The position numbers and the translations under genes are program-made. Below, one piece after another: positions 1 to 8,545 of a stretch of 25,069 nt of DNA (positions are counted from its first letter, which is position 1; each line of letters opens with the position of its first letter). Below the pieces are notes generated by a model. It did no database searches and had not been told where the DNA came from. It saw only the letters and a list, made by a program, of their open reading frames with translations. Source of the stretch: CAZEHJ01 sp964512485 (lineage in GTDB: Bacteria; Bacteroidota; Rhodothermia; Rhodothermales; UBA10348); assembly GCA_964512485.1 (NCBI GenBank), contig CAZEHJ010000056.1:1-25069 (forward strand), given 5' to 3'.

Positions 1-715
1 CAAAACGGAGGTCTATCAGTTCAAAATGTTTGTTCTGGTGTTGCAGTACTTCTGCATCCCAGAATGCCTTCAATTGGCGAAATTTGTCCTCGAAGTCATC
101 ATGTCCGAGCCGAACAGGGATGGAAGTCCCGCTTCCGGCCGGCGAAAGCCTGAGGTCCCATCCTTCATTCGTCCGGATAAACTCTGAGATCATGGCATCC
201 ATGTTGGACGGTAACCTTGAAATGGTATCCAGCAGTTCGAGCGTGGACTCATGCTCTATCCGCTGCATCGGATGGTAGATGCCAATGTTAGCCGTGATCA
301 GAGGCACATCGTACGTGGCGCGTCCCGTCATGGGCATCCGTTGTCCAGTTCGGTCGACCCACGTCGAGGGTCTGCCTCCTGAGCCCATCAACACAGCCAC
401 AGGTGTTCGCTCCAGAATGCGGATCCTCAGACGACCGGACGGTATTCTGGACACGTTCACGGCTGACACCCAGGGGTGTCGGGCGATTCTGTCTTCCAGA
501 ACAACGGTGTTGATGTCGTACATCACCATACCAGTATCCACGCGGATGATCTCTCGAATCTCGTCTTCAGCAACGTTGACCAATCCGGTCATAGCGACTT
601 CGTGGACGGTCACCTGAGACGCCCATCGCCACCCCGTGTATCCACCCGCGCAGACTCCGATAAAGACCAGAGTCACAGCCAGTTTCTGCACAAATGTGAG
701 TTGCTCGTGTTTCAT
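1..715 (-). CDS. ftsQ: Cell division protein FtsQ (3' end cut off by the window edge)
   Basis: FtsQ (DivIB) is a bitopic inner-membrane protein that joins FtsL and FtsB in the septal complex and helps control FtsW/FtsI. The ATG directly follows the murC TGA with no bases between (TGAATG), so translation is probably coupled. I read 238 codons before the window ends. Residues 1-10 are a short cytoplasmic tail, about 11-27 are a hydrophobic membrane segment, and about 36-105 fit a POTRA domain (VHEVAMTGLVNV, then DEIREII). The FtsQ core follows, with ERTPVA at 102-107 and the typical late motif IDLRF at 234-238, so only a short C-terminus should be missing. It sits between murC and the edge, where ftsA and ftsZ would be expected next. 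No Shine-Dalgarno sequence is visible. Family identity is clear from motifs, topology and place in the cluster. Confidence 0.93.
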   Translation of the reverse strand, partial: MKHEQLTFVQKLAVTLVFIGVCAGGYTGWRWASQVTVHEVAMTGLVNVAEDEIREIIRVDTGMVMYDINTVVLEDRIARHPWVSAVNVSRIPSGRLRIRILERTPVAVLMGSGGRPSTWVDRTGQRMPMTGRATYDVPLITANIGIYHPMQRIEHESTLELLDTISRLPSNMDAMISEFIRTNEGWDLRLSPAGSGTSIPVRLGHDDFEDKFRQLKAFWDAEVLQHQNKHFELIDLRF

Positions 716-2167
716 TCAGTTCTTCGAGGCTCTTTCGAGTTCGGTAAAAATTTCCCTGTTCAGGCGCCAGATATCGCCCGCTCCCAGCGTGATGATGACG
801 TCTCCCTGCCGGCTGATCTCAAGTACTTTCGAAACCAGACGCGATCGGTCTGCCTCATAGTGAACCGCCGGATGTCCGCTTGCGCGGGCACCTTCGGCAA
901 TCAACTCCCCTGTAATTCCGTCGACGGGTTCCTCGCGTGCACCGTACACATCCATCACGACCAGCACGTCCGCATCAAAAAATGACCGTGCGAACTCGTC
1001 CCTGAATTGGTCCGTCCGTGAATACAGATGCGGTTGGAAAACGGCCAGTATTCTGCGGTCTGGCCAGCATCCTGCAGCGCCTTCGAGTGTGGCCCGCACT
1101 TCGGTCGGATGATGAGCGTAGTCGTCGACTACCAGAATCGATCCAGCCTCTCCGATTTCGTGCATCCGACGCTCAACACCTTCAAATGTCCGAATTCCGC
1201 GCGCAATATCTCCAAAATCCATGTCCAACTCGATGCCAACGGCAATCGCGGCCAGGGCATTGAGGACGTTGTGCTTTCCGGGACCATTCAATGTGACCGG
1301 TCCGAGCATTTCTTCGCCGGAATACACATCAAAATGCATCAGTCGGCCTTCCTGGCTAATGTTTTCTGCTCTCACCTGAGCCTGTCGAAGTGTCCCGTAG
1401 GTGATGACACGTCGAGGAATCAATGACAGAATCTCCCGCACGTTCGGATCATCGAGGCACACGATGGCGGCCCCGAAAAATGGCACGCTGGACGCGTACT
1501 GAACGAAAGCGCGCTTGATGTCTTCCAGATCCTCGTAACAATCGAGGTGATCCGCGTCGATGTTTGTAATCACGGCCAGTGCGGGCGTGAGGCGAAGGAA
1601 GGTGCGGTCGTACTCGTCCGCTTCAATCAAAATGATGTCGCCTTCGCCCGATACGGCGTTCGACCCAAATGCCGAGACTTTGCCACCTACGATGACCGTC
1701 GGGTCAAAATCCCCGGCGCCAATCACGTGCCCTGCCATGGTCGTTGTCGTCGTCTTCCCATGAGTGCCGGCGATCCCAATGCCAAACTTCATCCGCATCA
1801 ATTCACCGAGCATCTCGCTACGCGCAATCACAGGAATGTGATTGCGCGCCGCAGCAACCGTTTCAGGATTCGATTCTGCATTTACCGCTGAAGAATGAAC
1901 GACTACACAGGCGCCCGTAATATTCGATGCTTCGTGGCCTTTAATAATCTGTGCTCCCAGATCCTGAAGATGCCGGGTGATGGCGCTCTCAGACAGATCT
2001 GATCCTGTGACCTTGTATCCTCGCCTGAGCAGCACTTCGGCAATCGAACTCATTCCGATTCCGCCGATACCCACCATATGCACGTGTCGCATGCTCCCGA
2101 ACAACGGTTGCCGGCGTGGGCTCCGTGTGCCGATCTGAGGCGTGGTATGTGATCCGTTATGAGCCAT
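716..2167 (-). CDS. murC: UDP-N-acetylmuramate--L-alanine ligase MurC
   Basis: MurC is the cytoplasmic ATP-dependent ligase that adds L-alanine to UDP-MurNAc, the first peptide-stem step of peptidoglycan synthesis. The 483-residue length is normal. Visible motifs in order are the UDP-binding Rossmann glycine loop GIGGIGMS (33-40), the P-loop GTHGKTTTT (134-142), EADEYDRTF (182-190), TNIDADHLD (201-209), GKHNVLNALAA (298-308), DDYAHHPTEV (348-357), QPHLYSRT (378-385) and DVYGAREEP (406-414). These cover all three Mur ligase domains and are diagnostic for MurC. The ATG lies two bases after the murG stop. The first 25 residues form a polar extension before MRHVHMVGIGG, so an internal ATG at residue 26 (with GGGAGC directly before it) is a possible alternative start; the outer ATG is preferred because it hugs the murG stop. 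Confidence 0.97.
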   Translation of the reverse strand: MAHNGSHTTPQIGTRSPRRQPLFGSMRHVHMVGIGGIGMSSIAEVLLRRGYKVTGSDLSESAITRHLQDLGAQIIKGHEASNITGACVVVHSSAVNAESNPETVAAARNHIPVIARSEMLGELMRMKFGIGIAGTHGKTTTTTMAGHVIGAGDFDPTVIVGGKVSAFGSNAVSGEGDIILIEADEYDRTFLRLTPALAVITNIDADHLDCYEDLEDIKRAFVQYASSVPFFGAAIVCLDDPNVREILSLIPRRVITYGTLRQAQVRAENISQEGRLMHFDVYSGEEMLGPVTLNGPGKHNVLNALAAIAVGIELDMDFGDIARGIRTFEGVERRMHEIGEAGSILVVDDYAHHPTEVRATLEGAAGCWPDRRILAVFQPHLYSRTDQFRDEFARSFFDADVLVVMDVYGAREEPVDGITGELIAEGARASGHPAVHYEADRSRLVSKVLEISRQGDVIITLGAGDIWRLNREIFTELERASKN

Positions 2168-2169
2168 TG

Positions 2170-3300
2170 TTATCTGATTCGGGTCCTTGCCAGGCCGAGG
2201 ACATCCTCCGCGATCTCTTTCGACGCGTCGGGTCGGGCGAGTTCGCGGATGGCATTCGACATGCGCTCCAGTTTTGCCTGTCGCTGCAAGAGTGTCTCCA
2301 CCGTTTTTTGCAGGTTATCGAGCAGACTCGACTCGGATATCATTTCCGCGGCGCCCGCCCGCACCAGGCTCTCAGCATTCTTGGTCTGATGATCTTCCGC
2401 CACATTGGGAGACGGCACGAGAAGAGCCGGCTTTCCGGTTAACATCAATTCCGAACAAGTGGATGCGCCACTTCGACATACAACCAGATCTGCAGCCGCG
2501 TATGCCATGTCCATTCTGTTCACATATTCAAGGAGGCGCAGATTCGGATGATCGGGTACGGCAGTCTTGAATCTTTCGTAGTAGCGGGCGCCTGTCTGCC
2601 AGATCACGCCGGTACCTTTCTTTGCGAGCAGTCTTCGAACAACAGCCGCCATGGCCTCATTCATCGCCTGGCTTCCCATAGACCCACCGGTCATAAAAAC
2701 GACTCGTTCCACGTCGGTAAACTTGAAATGGACGCGCGCTTCGTTCTTGCCTGGTTTCGAGAGAGACGCCCTAACCGGATTTCCTGTGATCCGGGTCCGC
2801 ATCGCCTGCCGTTTCGGCGTCGCCTCGGAAAATGCGAGATGAATCTGATCGGCGAATCGTGAAGCAATCCGGTTGGTCAAGCCCATGAATGCGTTTTGCT
2901 CCTGAATCGCGATGCGCCGGTGCAGATTCCGAGCAGCGAGGAGTACTGGGAGGGCCACATAGCCGCCCGTTCCCACCACGACATCCGCATCGAAGTGCTG
3001 AACCAGATCTCGGGCTTCCTTGAATCCCCTGGCGAGTACAAAGGGAAGCGCCAGATTGCGGGCGGTCAGCTTGCGTTCCAGTCCACGTACAGTCACATGG
3101 TGGATCGCATATCCAGATTCCGGAACGAGTCTCCATTCGATGCCGGTTCGCGATCCCGCGAACTCAACCACAGCGCGTGGTTCGATTTCCCGAACGGCGT
3201 CGGCGATTGAGACCGCCGGATACACATGCCCGCCCGTTCCCCCGCCCGAAAGTAGAATGCGAGGTGCGCGTCGGCTCGATATGATCGATGAGTTGGTCAA
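2170..3300 (-). CDS. murG: UDP-GlcNAc:lipid I N-acetylglucosaminyltransferase MurG
   Basis: MurG is the peripheral inner-membrane GT-B enzyme that moves GlcNAc from UDP-GlcNAc to lipid I, giving lipid II. At 376 residues it is full length. Motifs seen are the N-terminal glycine loop GGGTGGHVYPA (19-29), QEQNAFMG (133-140), TGNPVR (172-177), the second glycine loop GGSMGSQ (205-211), CRSGAST (275-281) and PSPNVAEDHQTKNA (297-310). The start is TTG at 3298-3300. It immediately follows the ftsW stop TAG, which is in the same frame, so no upstream start is possible, and no ATG exists before the glycine loop. The ribosome that ends ftsW could therefore restart here with zero spacing. Gene order ftsW-murG-murC is the usual dcw order. 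Confidence 0.97.
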   Translation of the reverse strand: MTNSSIISSRRAPRILLSGGGTGGHVYPAVSIADAVREIEPRAVVEFAGSRTGIEWRLVPESGYAIHHVTVRGLERKLTARNLALPFVLARGFKEARDLVQHFDADVVVGTGGYVALPVLLAARNLHRRIAIQEQNAFMGLTNRIASRFADQIHLAFSEATPKRQAMRTRITGNPVRASLSKPGKNEARVHFKFTDVERVVFMTGGSMGSQAMNEAMAAVVRRLLAKKGTGVIWQTGARYYERFKTAVPDHPNLRLLEYVNRMDMAYAAADLVVCRSGASTCSELMLTGKPALLVPSPNVAEDHQTKNAESLVRAGAAEMISESSLLDNLQKTVETLLQRQAKLERMSNAIRELARPDASKEIAEDVLGLARTRIR

Positions 3301-4440
3301 CTATCCGATCTGTCTTGAAATATTGAGCAGTATGCCGGCCATCATCCCATTTGCCAGCAGCGACGTCCCTCCGTAGGAAACGAATGGTAGCGGCAATCCT
3401 GTGACGGGCAGCAGGTTGGACGACACTCCCGCGTGGACAAATCCATACAGCGTCAGCATTACTACTATTCCCACCGCGAGAAACAATCCGAGTGGATCAG
3501 GGGCGTAGCGCGCTATTCGCAGCAACCCCCGGAATAGAATCACCAGGAAGAGGGCCAGAAGGAAAAATGCTCCAACCAATCCGTACTCTTCCGCAATGAT
3601 GGCGTAGATGAAGTCGTTGTAGGGTGCCGGGAGGAAGTCGCGTTGCGAGCTTTTCCCTGGCCCGACGCCCATCAGCCCGCCCTGTGCTATTGCAATCCTG
3701 GCCTGGTAGGCCTGAAATCCTTCTCCCGTGTCGGAAAAGACCTCTTCGGCCACCGTGTTGGGGAAGAGCTTCATTCCTACGAAAGATTCGATTCGGGCAG
3801 CTCGTCCGGGCGACGTCAGAAGCAACATATAGGCCAGAAGCAGTCCCAGAAGACCTACCATCGTAATGTGCAGGACGCTAACACGCGCGATAAAGCACAT
3901 CACCAGAACAGCCGTCAGAACGACCGCAGCCGTAGAGAGGTCGGAGATTCCAATCACACCGATCGTTACCAGAATCCAGAGGAAGATGGGTGCAAATGAG
4001 CGCGAAAAGGACTTGATGTAGATCTGTTTCTGCGCCAGTAGCGATGCGACATACAACAGCAGGGATACCTTCGCCAGATCGGAGGGCTGAAAGATGAATC
4101 CTGCCAGATTCAGCCAGCGTGCCGCTCCCCCTGAAACCACGCCCATCACTTGAACAGCCAGGAGCAGCAGGATTGAGCCGATAAGCATGACCCTGCTGAT
4201 TCGAGCCAGGATCCGGTAGTTGACGACAGAGAAGACTCCCATTGCACCGAGTGCCAGGCCAACTCTGAATAGATGCTTGAACAGAAGCGTTTCTGTATCA
4301 CCGTCGCCTTTCGTGGCAGCGAGATACCCGATGGCGCTGTACACCGCCACCACACCGATCGCACTCAGGATCATGATGGCCCAGAGGACAAATTTGTCCG
4401 CTGGCCCCGAGCCTTCACCGCGCAACGTGAGTATCTGCAT
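3301..4440 (-). CDS. ftsW: Septal peptidoglycan glycosyltransferase FtsW (SEDS family)
   Basis: FtsW is the SEDS-family polymerase that builds septal glycan strands from lipid II together with its cognate transpeptidase FtsI. The 379-residue protein is almost wholly hydrophobic with about ten membrane segments. SEDS landmarks are GGAARWL (104-110) with FQPSDLAK (117-124), GVGPGKSSQRDFLPAPYNDF (258-277) and NLLPVTGLPLPFVSYGGTS (342-360). Asp276 in NDFIYAIIAEE matches the essential Asp of the family (E. coli FtsW D297 region). In the loop before LLPVTG the sequence reads FVHAGVSSN, where many FtsW proteins have an Asn-Val-Gly/Ala type motif; this may be a lineage variant. The ATG lies 17 bases after the murD stop. 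FtsW is preferred over RodA because of the dcw context. Confidence 0.96.
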   Translation of the reverse strand: MQILTLRGEGSGPADKFVLWAIMILSAIGVVAVYSAIGYLAATKGDGDTETLLFKHLFRVGLALGAMGVFSVVNYRILARISRVMLIGSILLLLAVQVMGVVSGGAARWLNLAGFIFQPSDLAKVSLLLYVASLLAQKQIYIKSFSRSFAPIFLWILVTIGVIGISDLSTAAVVLTAVLVMCFIARVSVLHITMVGLLGLLLAYMLLLTSPGRAARIESFVGMKLFPNTVAEEVFSDTGEGFQAYQARIAIAQGGLMGVGPGKSSQRDFLPAPYNDFIYAIIAEEYGLVGAFFLLALFLVILFRGLLRIARYAPDPLGLFLAVGIVVMLTLYGFVHAGVSSNLLPVTGLPLPFVSYGGTSLLANGMMAGILLNISRQIG

Positions 4441-4457
4441 GATTGTCTTAGCGGTTG

Positions 4458-5825
4458 TTACAGATTGGATACGATCTGCTTGAATGACGATCCTCGATCC
4501 TCATAGGAGTCGAACATGTCGAAGGAGGCGCAGGCCGGACTGAGGAGAACAATGTCTCCTTCTTTTGCCAGCAGGTGGGCCAGTTTGACCGCTTCTTCGA
4601 GCGATTCGGTTGTCACATTGTCATCGACATATTCTCCGAGCTCCGAGGCAATTGTCTCGGCCGCTTCTCCGATCGTAATCAGCGCCCTCACTCTCGTTTG
4701 CATCAGAGGGATGAGGGGGGCATAGTCATTTCCTTTGTCCCGGCCTCCCGCTATCAGGACCACCGGTTCACTGAAGCTCTCCAGCGCATACCAGAGAGCA
4801 TTCACATTTGTAGCTTTGGAGTCGTTGATGTATCGAACCCCGTCCACCTCGCGGACGGCTTCGAGCCGATGTGGCACCCCTTCGAATGATCGAAGACTTT
4901 CCCGGACAACATCACTCCTGACCTCCACCACACGTGCCGCAACCGCTGCCGCCAGCGAGTTGTACACGTTGTGACGGCCCCTTAAGGCCAGATCTTCTGT
5001 CTGCATGATCACTTCCTCCTGATCGTTGATGCGCACGATGAGATTCCTGTCTCTCAGGAAACCAGCGTTGTTTTCTTCGTCCTTCAGTGAAATTCCCAGC
5101 ATTCTGGGACCGTCGGCTTTTTCAGCCGCGAATCGGGCCAGACGTTCGTCGTCCCGATTGAAAATGAATGTGTCTGCTTCGCCCTGATTCTCACAGATGC
5201 GAAATTTGCTCGCCGCATAGTGTTCGACGTCGTTTCCATACCGGTCCAGATGGTCCGGTGTAATGTTGAGCAGAATCGAGATTTCAGGCTGAAACCTGTC
5301 AATGTGATCGAGCTGGAAGCTGGACACTTCCAAAACGATGATGTCGTCTTTTGCGGCCTTGTCCGCGTGGTCCGCGAATGGAATTCCGACGTTGCCACAG
5401 ACGTGGGTTTCTTTGCCGTCCATTCGAAATACATGTCCGAGCAAATTGGTCGTTGTGGTCTTTCCGTTCGACCCTGTAATGGCGACGATAGGCGCTTTGC
5501 AGAACCAGCTTGAGACTTCAATTTCCGAGTAGACCTTGAGTCCGTCTTCCAGCGCTCTTCGCACCGGTTCTGCCGAATCTGGAACACCTGGACTGGCAAC
5601 GACGAAGTCGCCGGACCAGGCCTGCGCGCTGTGACCCATCTCTTCAAATCCGATTTCCTGTTCCACAAACAATCCTTTGGCAGCCTCTCCCAGGGGACCA
5701 GAGTCGGAAACGAAAACATCGGCACCCTGCCTGCGCAGAAGCGACGCTACACTGCTGCCGCTCCGCGCTGCTCCCAGCACGGCAACACGCCTTCCAGCTA
5801 CATATGGTGCTCTATTCTCGATCAC
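4458..5825 (-). CDS. murD: UDP-N-acetylmuramoyl-L-alanine--D-glutamate ligase MurD
   Basis: MurD adds D-glutamate to UDP-MurNAc-L-Ala in the cytoplasm. The 455-residue length is typical. Motifs are VLGAARSGSS (16-25, UDP-binding loop), TGSNGKTTTT (117-126, ATP P-loop), GNVGIP (144-149), EVSSFQLD (166-173), NITPDHLDRY (187-196), NDSKATN (334-340), GGRDKG (360-365) and LLSPACASFDMF (427-438), which together are specific for MurD. The start is GTG at 5823-5825 and overlaps the mraY TGA stop in a four-base GTGA junction, a classic translational-coupling arrangement. ftsW follows after 17 bases. Confidence 0.97.
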   Translation of the reverse strand: MIENRAPYVAGRRVAVLGAARSGSSVASLLRRQGADVFVSDSGPLGEAAKGLFVEQEIGFEEMGHSAQAWSGDFVVASPGVPDSAEPVRRALEDGLKVYSEIEVSSWFCKAPIVAITGSNGKTTTTNLLGHVFRMDGKETHVCGNVGIPFADHADKAAKDDIIVLEVSSFQLDHIDRFQPEISILLNITPDHLDRYGNDVEHYAASKFRICENQGEADTFIFNRDDERLARFAAEKADGPRMLGISLKDEENNAGFLRDRNLIVRINDQEEVIMQTEDLALRGRHNVYNSLAAAVAARVVEVRSDVVRESLRSFEGVPHRLEAVREVDGVRYINDSKATNVNALWYALESFSEPVVLIAGGRDKGNDYAPLIPLMQTRVRALITIGEAAETIASELGEYVDDNVTTESLEEAVKLAHLLAKEGDIVLLSPACASFDMFDSYEDRGSSFKQIVSNL

Positions 5826-6979
5826 CTGATTCTGAGTACCAGTAAAGTTGCGACGACAGTCACTGCCGTGATAAGCCAGAAGCGGAGTACAATTTTTGAT
5901 TCGTGCGTTCCCTTGGCTTCATAATGATGATGAAGGGGAGCCATCAGAAAGACTCTTTTTCCCGTACCCGTCTTTTTGCGCGTGTACTTGAACCAACTCG
6001 TCTGGATGATCACCGACAGTGTCTCCACGAAGAAAATGGCGCAGAGCAGTGGCAACAGCAGCTCCTTTTTGATCATCAGGGTCAATGTCCCGACCGCCGC
6101 CCCCAGTGAAAGCGCGCCCGTGTCTCCCATGAAGACCGTGGCCGGATATCCGTTGTACCAGAGGAAGCCGAAACAGGAAGCTGCGAGTGCCGCGGCGAAG
6201 ATTGTCAGTTCTCCCGCGCCGGGTAAAAGCATCTCGTTCAGAAAGTCAGCGAAGATGGCGTTACCGGCGATGTAGGTGAGCGCCGTAAGACCAACGGCGA
6301 CAATTCCGGTGACCCCGGCAGCCAGTCCGTCGAGTCCGTCCGTCAAATTCACCGCGTTTGAAAGCGCGGTCAGAATGAAAATGACCACTGGAATGTAGAT
6401 CAGCCAACCAAGGTCGATTCCCGTAACCCAGTGCCGCAGGATGTTGTAGTCGAGTGTCTCGTCTGCCACGAAGGGCAGATACGTGAGCGTTCGGATTTCG
6501 CTGAACTGAGGATGGAAGTAAAGAATCGATCCGACCAACAATCCCAGCGAGATCTGCCCGATGAGCTTGATGCGGGCGGGAAGGCCGGACTTATCGCGTT
6601 TGACAACCTTTATATAGTCGTCTGCGAATCCGAAAGCGCCCATCCAGGAGGTCGCAAGAATGACCAGCCAGACATAAACTTCCGCTATGGCCCCCCACAA
6701 CAGCGTCGCTCCGAGCACCGAGATCAGGATGATCAAGCCACCCATACTTGGTGTTCCCTGCTTGTGGGTGTGATCCACCGCTCCGGCGTGTATACCTTCG
6801 CGAACCTGCTCACCCAGTTGTTTCTTCTGCAGCCACCCGATAATCGTCTTTCCGGCGAAGAGAGCAATCAACAACGCTGTGATCGCAGCGAGGGCAGCCC
6901 GTACCGTGGTGAATTCAATCACCTGGAATCCGGGCGGTTGGAACTCTCTCTCCAGATACAAAATGAGATAGTAGAGCAT
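5822..6979 (-). CDS. mraY: Phospho-N-acetylmuramoyl-pentapeptide transferase MraY
   Basis: MraY is the integral membrane enzyme that transfers phospho-MurNAc-pentapeptide from UDP to undecaprenyl phosphate, making lipid I. It is 385 residues with about ten membrane segments. Diagnostic motifs are KQGTPSMGG (73-81), the Asp-Asp pair in FADDYIKV (118-125), NAVNLTDGLDGLA (208-220), FMGDTGAL (283-290) and the histidine motif MAPLHHHYE (347-355). The ATG starts 11 bases after the murE stop. In the classical E. coli order murF would lie between murE and mraY; here there is no room for it. The 3' end overlaps the murD start by four bases. Confidence 0.97.
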   Translation of the reverse strand: MLYYLILYLEREFQPPGFQVIEFTTVRAALAAITALLIALFAGKTIIGWLQKKQLGEQVREGIHAGAVDHTHKQGTPSMGGLIILISVLGATLLWGAIAEVYVWLVILATSWMGAFGFADDYIKVVKRDKSGLPARIKLIGQISLGLLVGSILYFHPQFSEIRTLTYLPFVADETLDYNILRHWVTGIDLGWLIYIPVVIFILTALSNAVNLTDGLDGLAAGVTGIVAVGLTALTYIAGNAIFADFLNEMLLPGAGELTIFAAALAASCFGFLWYNGYPATVFMGDTGALSLGAAVGTLTLMIKKELLLPLLCAIFFVETLSVIIQTSWFKYTRKKTGTGKRVFLMAPLHHHYEAKGTHESKIVLRFWLITAVTVVATLLVLRIR

Positions 6980-6990
6980 GCGGTGATTGA

Positions 6991-8496
6991 TTAAGCTTGT
7001 GGCCTGGTTTCTGCGTGGTGTGCCGCTTGGTCGCCAAATGCGTTTCTGGCTTCTTCACGGTCGTCAAAGTGGACGTTTTCGCTTCCGATGACCTGATAGG
7101 TTTCGTGCCCCTTGCCTGCCAGGACCAGTGTGTCTCCGTCTTTCATGAGGCTCGCAGCTTCACGAATTGCTGACGCCCGATCTGCCGTCCAGATTGCTTT
7201 AGCCGGATCTTCAAATCCTTCCCGGATGTCATTCAGAATCGCCAGTGGGTCTTCATGTCGTGGATTGTCGCTCGTCACGATGGCTCGGTCTGACAATCGC
7301 TCTGCCACGGATCCCATGAGCGGTCTTTTTCCGCGATCCCGGTCGCCTCCACATCCGAAAATGCACCAAAGTGAAGCTCCCGGTTTGAGCCCCTGGCGTG
7401 TAGCCTGAAGCACGTTTTCGAGGGCATCCGGCGTGTGTGCATAGTCAACGATGACGGTCTTTGCGCCCGAAAACTGCATCCTTTCGAATCGTCCCGGTAC
7501 CGGCGGGCAATCAGCGAGTGCATCAATGCACGCTGAAGCACCAATACCGAAGGCCCTTCCCGCGGCGTAGGCAGCAGCCAGGTTAAAAGCGTTGTAGGTC
7601 CCGGCGAGCCTGAATTTCCGTTGCATGGAATCGATCGTGAGCTCGATACCATCGAGTTGATTGGCATCGATTGAATACTGGATATCCGCTTTCGAGGTAG
7701 TGCCACACGTAAGGACGCGTGCGCGCGTTTCGCTGACGATCACCTTGCCAGCCGTGTCGTCGAGATTGGTGATCGCGCTGGCATCATCTGGTAGTTCGTC
7801 GAAGAGTCCCTTCTTGGCCTGTAGATAGGCGTCGAACGTGCCGTGATAGTCCAGGTGGTCACGGGTGAGGTTGGTAAACAATGCGACGTTTACATCTTTG
7901 GATCGCAGTCGCGTCTGGTCGATGGCGTGCGAAGACAATTCCATCGCGCAATGAGAACATCCGTTTTGCACCATAGCCGCCAGCAACTCATAAACACGAA
8001 TTGCGGAGGGGGTGGTATGAGATGCCTCGTAAAATTGGGTCCCGTCCTGGTATCCCGTCGTCCCGATCAGACCGCTACGGTGCCCATTCGAATCAAGAAT
8101 GTGCTTCACGAGCGTTGAAATAGTCGTTTTACCATTGGTACCGGTCACCGCAAATACGCCCAGTTGATCTGCCGGATCGCCCTCGGTGAGAGAGGCGAGC
8201 TCGGACAGCGCTCTGCGCGAATCTGTCACGCGTGCGTAGGTGGGGCCGGCTGGCGATCGAGGATCGCCTGCAGCCGGCCCCACCTCGCACACGATGGCGG
8301 TAGCTCCGTTTTTAACAGCCTTGTCAATGAACATGTGACCATCTGCCTGGACGCCTTTGATGGCGACAAAACAATCTGATGGCCCGACTTCCCGGCTATC
8401 AATAGCCAGTCGGTCGAATTCGGTGTTGGAAGCGACCCACGAATCGAGAAGCAAATCTGCCTCGCGAAGACGTTTTATGCACGATTCGAAATTCAT
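6991..8496 (-). CDS. murE: UDP-MurNAc-L-Ala-D-Glu--2,6-diaminopimelate ligase MurE
   Basis: MurE adds the third stem residue to UDP-MurNAc-dipeptide. From the ATG at 8496 it is 501 residues. Motifs are AIDSREVGPSDCFVAIKG (31-48, N-terminal domain), TGTNGKTT (118-125, P-loop), NLTRDHLDYH (209-218), VDYAHTPDAL (350-359), GCGGDRDRGKRPLM (381-394), SDNPRHEDP (409-417) and AGKGHE (460-465). DNPR is the sequence known to recognise meso-diaminopimelate, whereas lysine enzymes of the Staphylococcus type differ at the Arg, so a DAP-type wall is predicted. The frame is open eight codons further to a TTG at 8520. I prefer the ATG because it starts the conserved MNFESCIKRL region, with a GGAAGAG stretch 15 bases upstream, although that spacing is long. 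Confidence 0.96.
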   Translation of the reverse strand: MNFESCIKRLREADLLLDSWVASNTEFDRLAIDSREVGPSDCFVAIKGVQADGHMFIDKAVKNGATAIVCEVGPAAGDPRSPAGPTYARVTDSRRALSELASLTEGDPADQLGVFAVTGTNGKTTISTLVKHILDSNGHRSGLIGTTGYQDGTQFYEASHTTPSAIRVYELLAAMVQNGCSHCAMELSSHAIDQTRLRSKDVNVALFTNLTRDHLDYHGTFDAYLQAKKGLFDELPDDASAITNLDDTAGKVIVSETRARVLTCGTTSKADIQYSIDANQLDGIELTIDSMQRKFRLAGTYNAFNLAAAYAAGRAFGIGASACIDALADCPPVPGRFERMQFSGAKTVIVDYAHTPDALENVLQATRQGLKPGASLWCIFGCGGDRDRGKRPLMGSVAERLSDRAIVTSDNPRHEDPLAILNDIREGFEDPAKAIWTADRASAIREAASLMKDGDTLVLAGKGHETYQVIGSENVHFDDREEARNAFGDQAAHHAETRPQA

Positions 8497-8545
8497 CGCG
8501 TTGTGTTTGATCTCTTCCAAGATTCATTTTGTTGTCAACAGTGTC

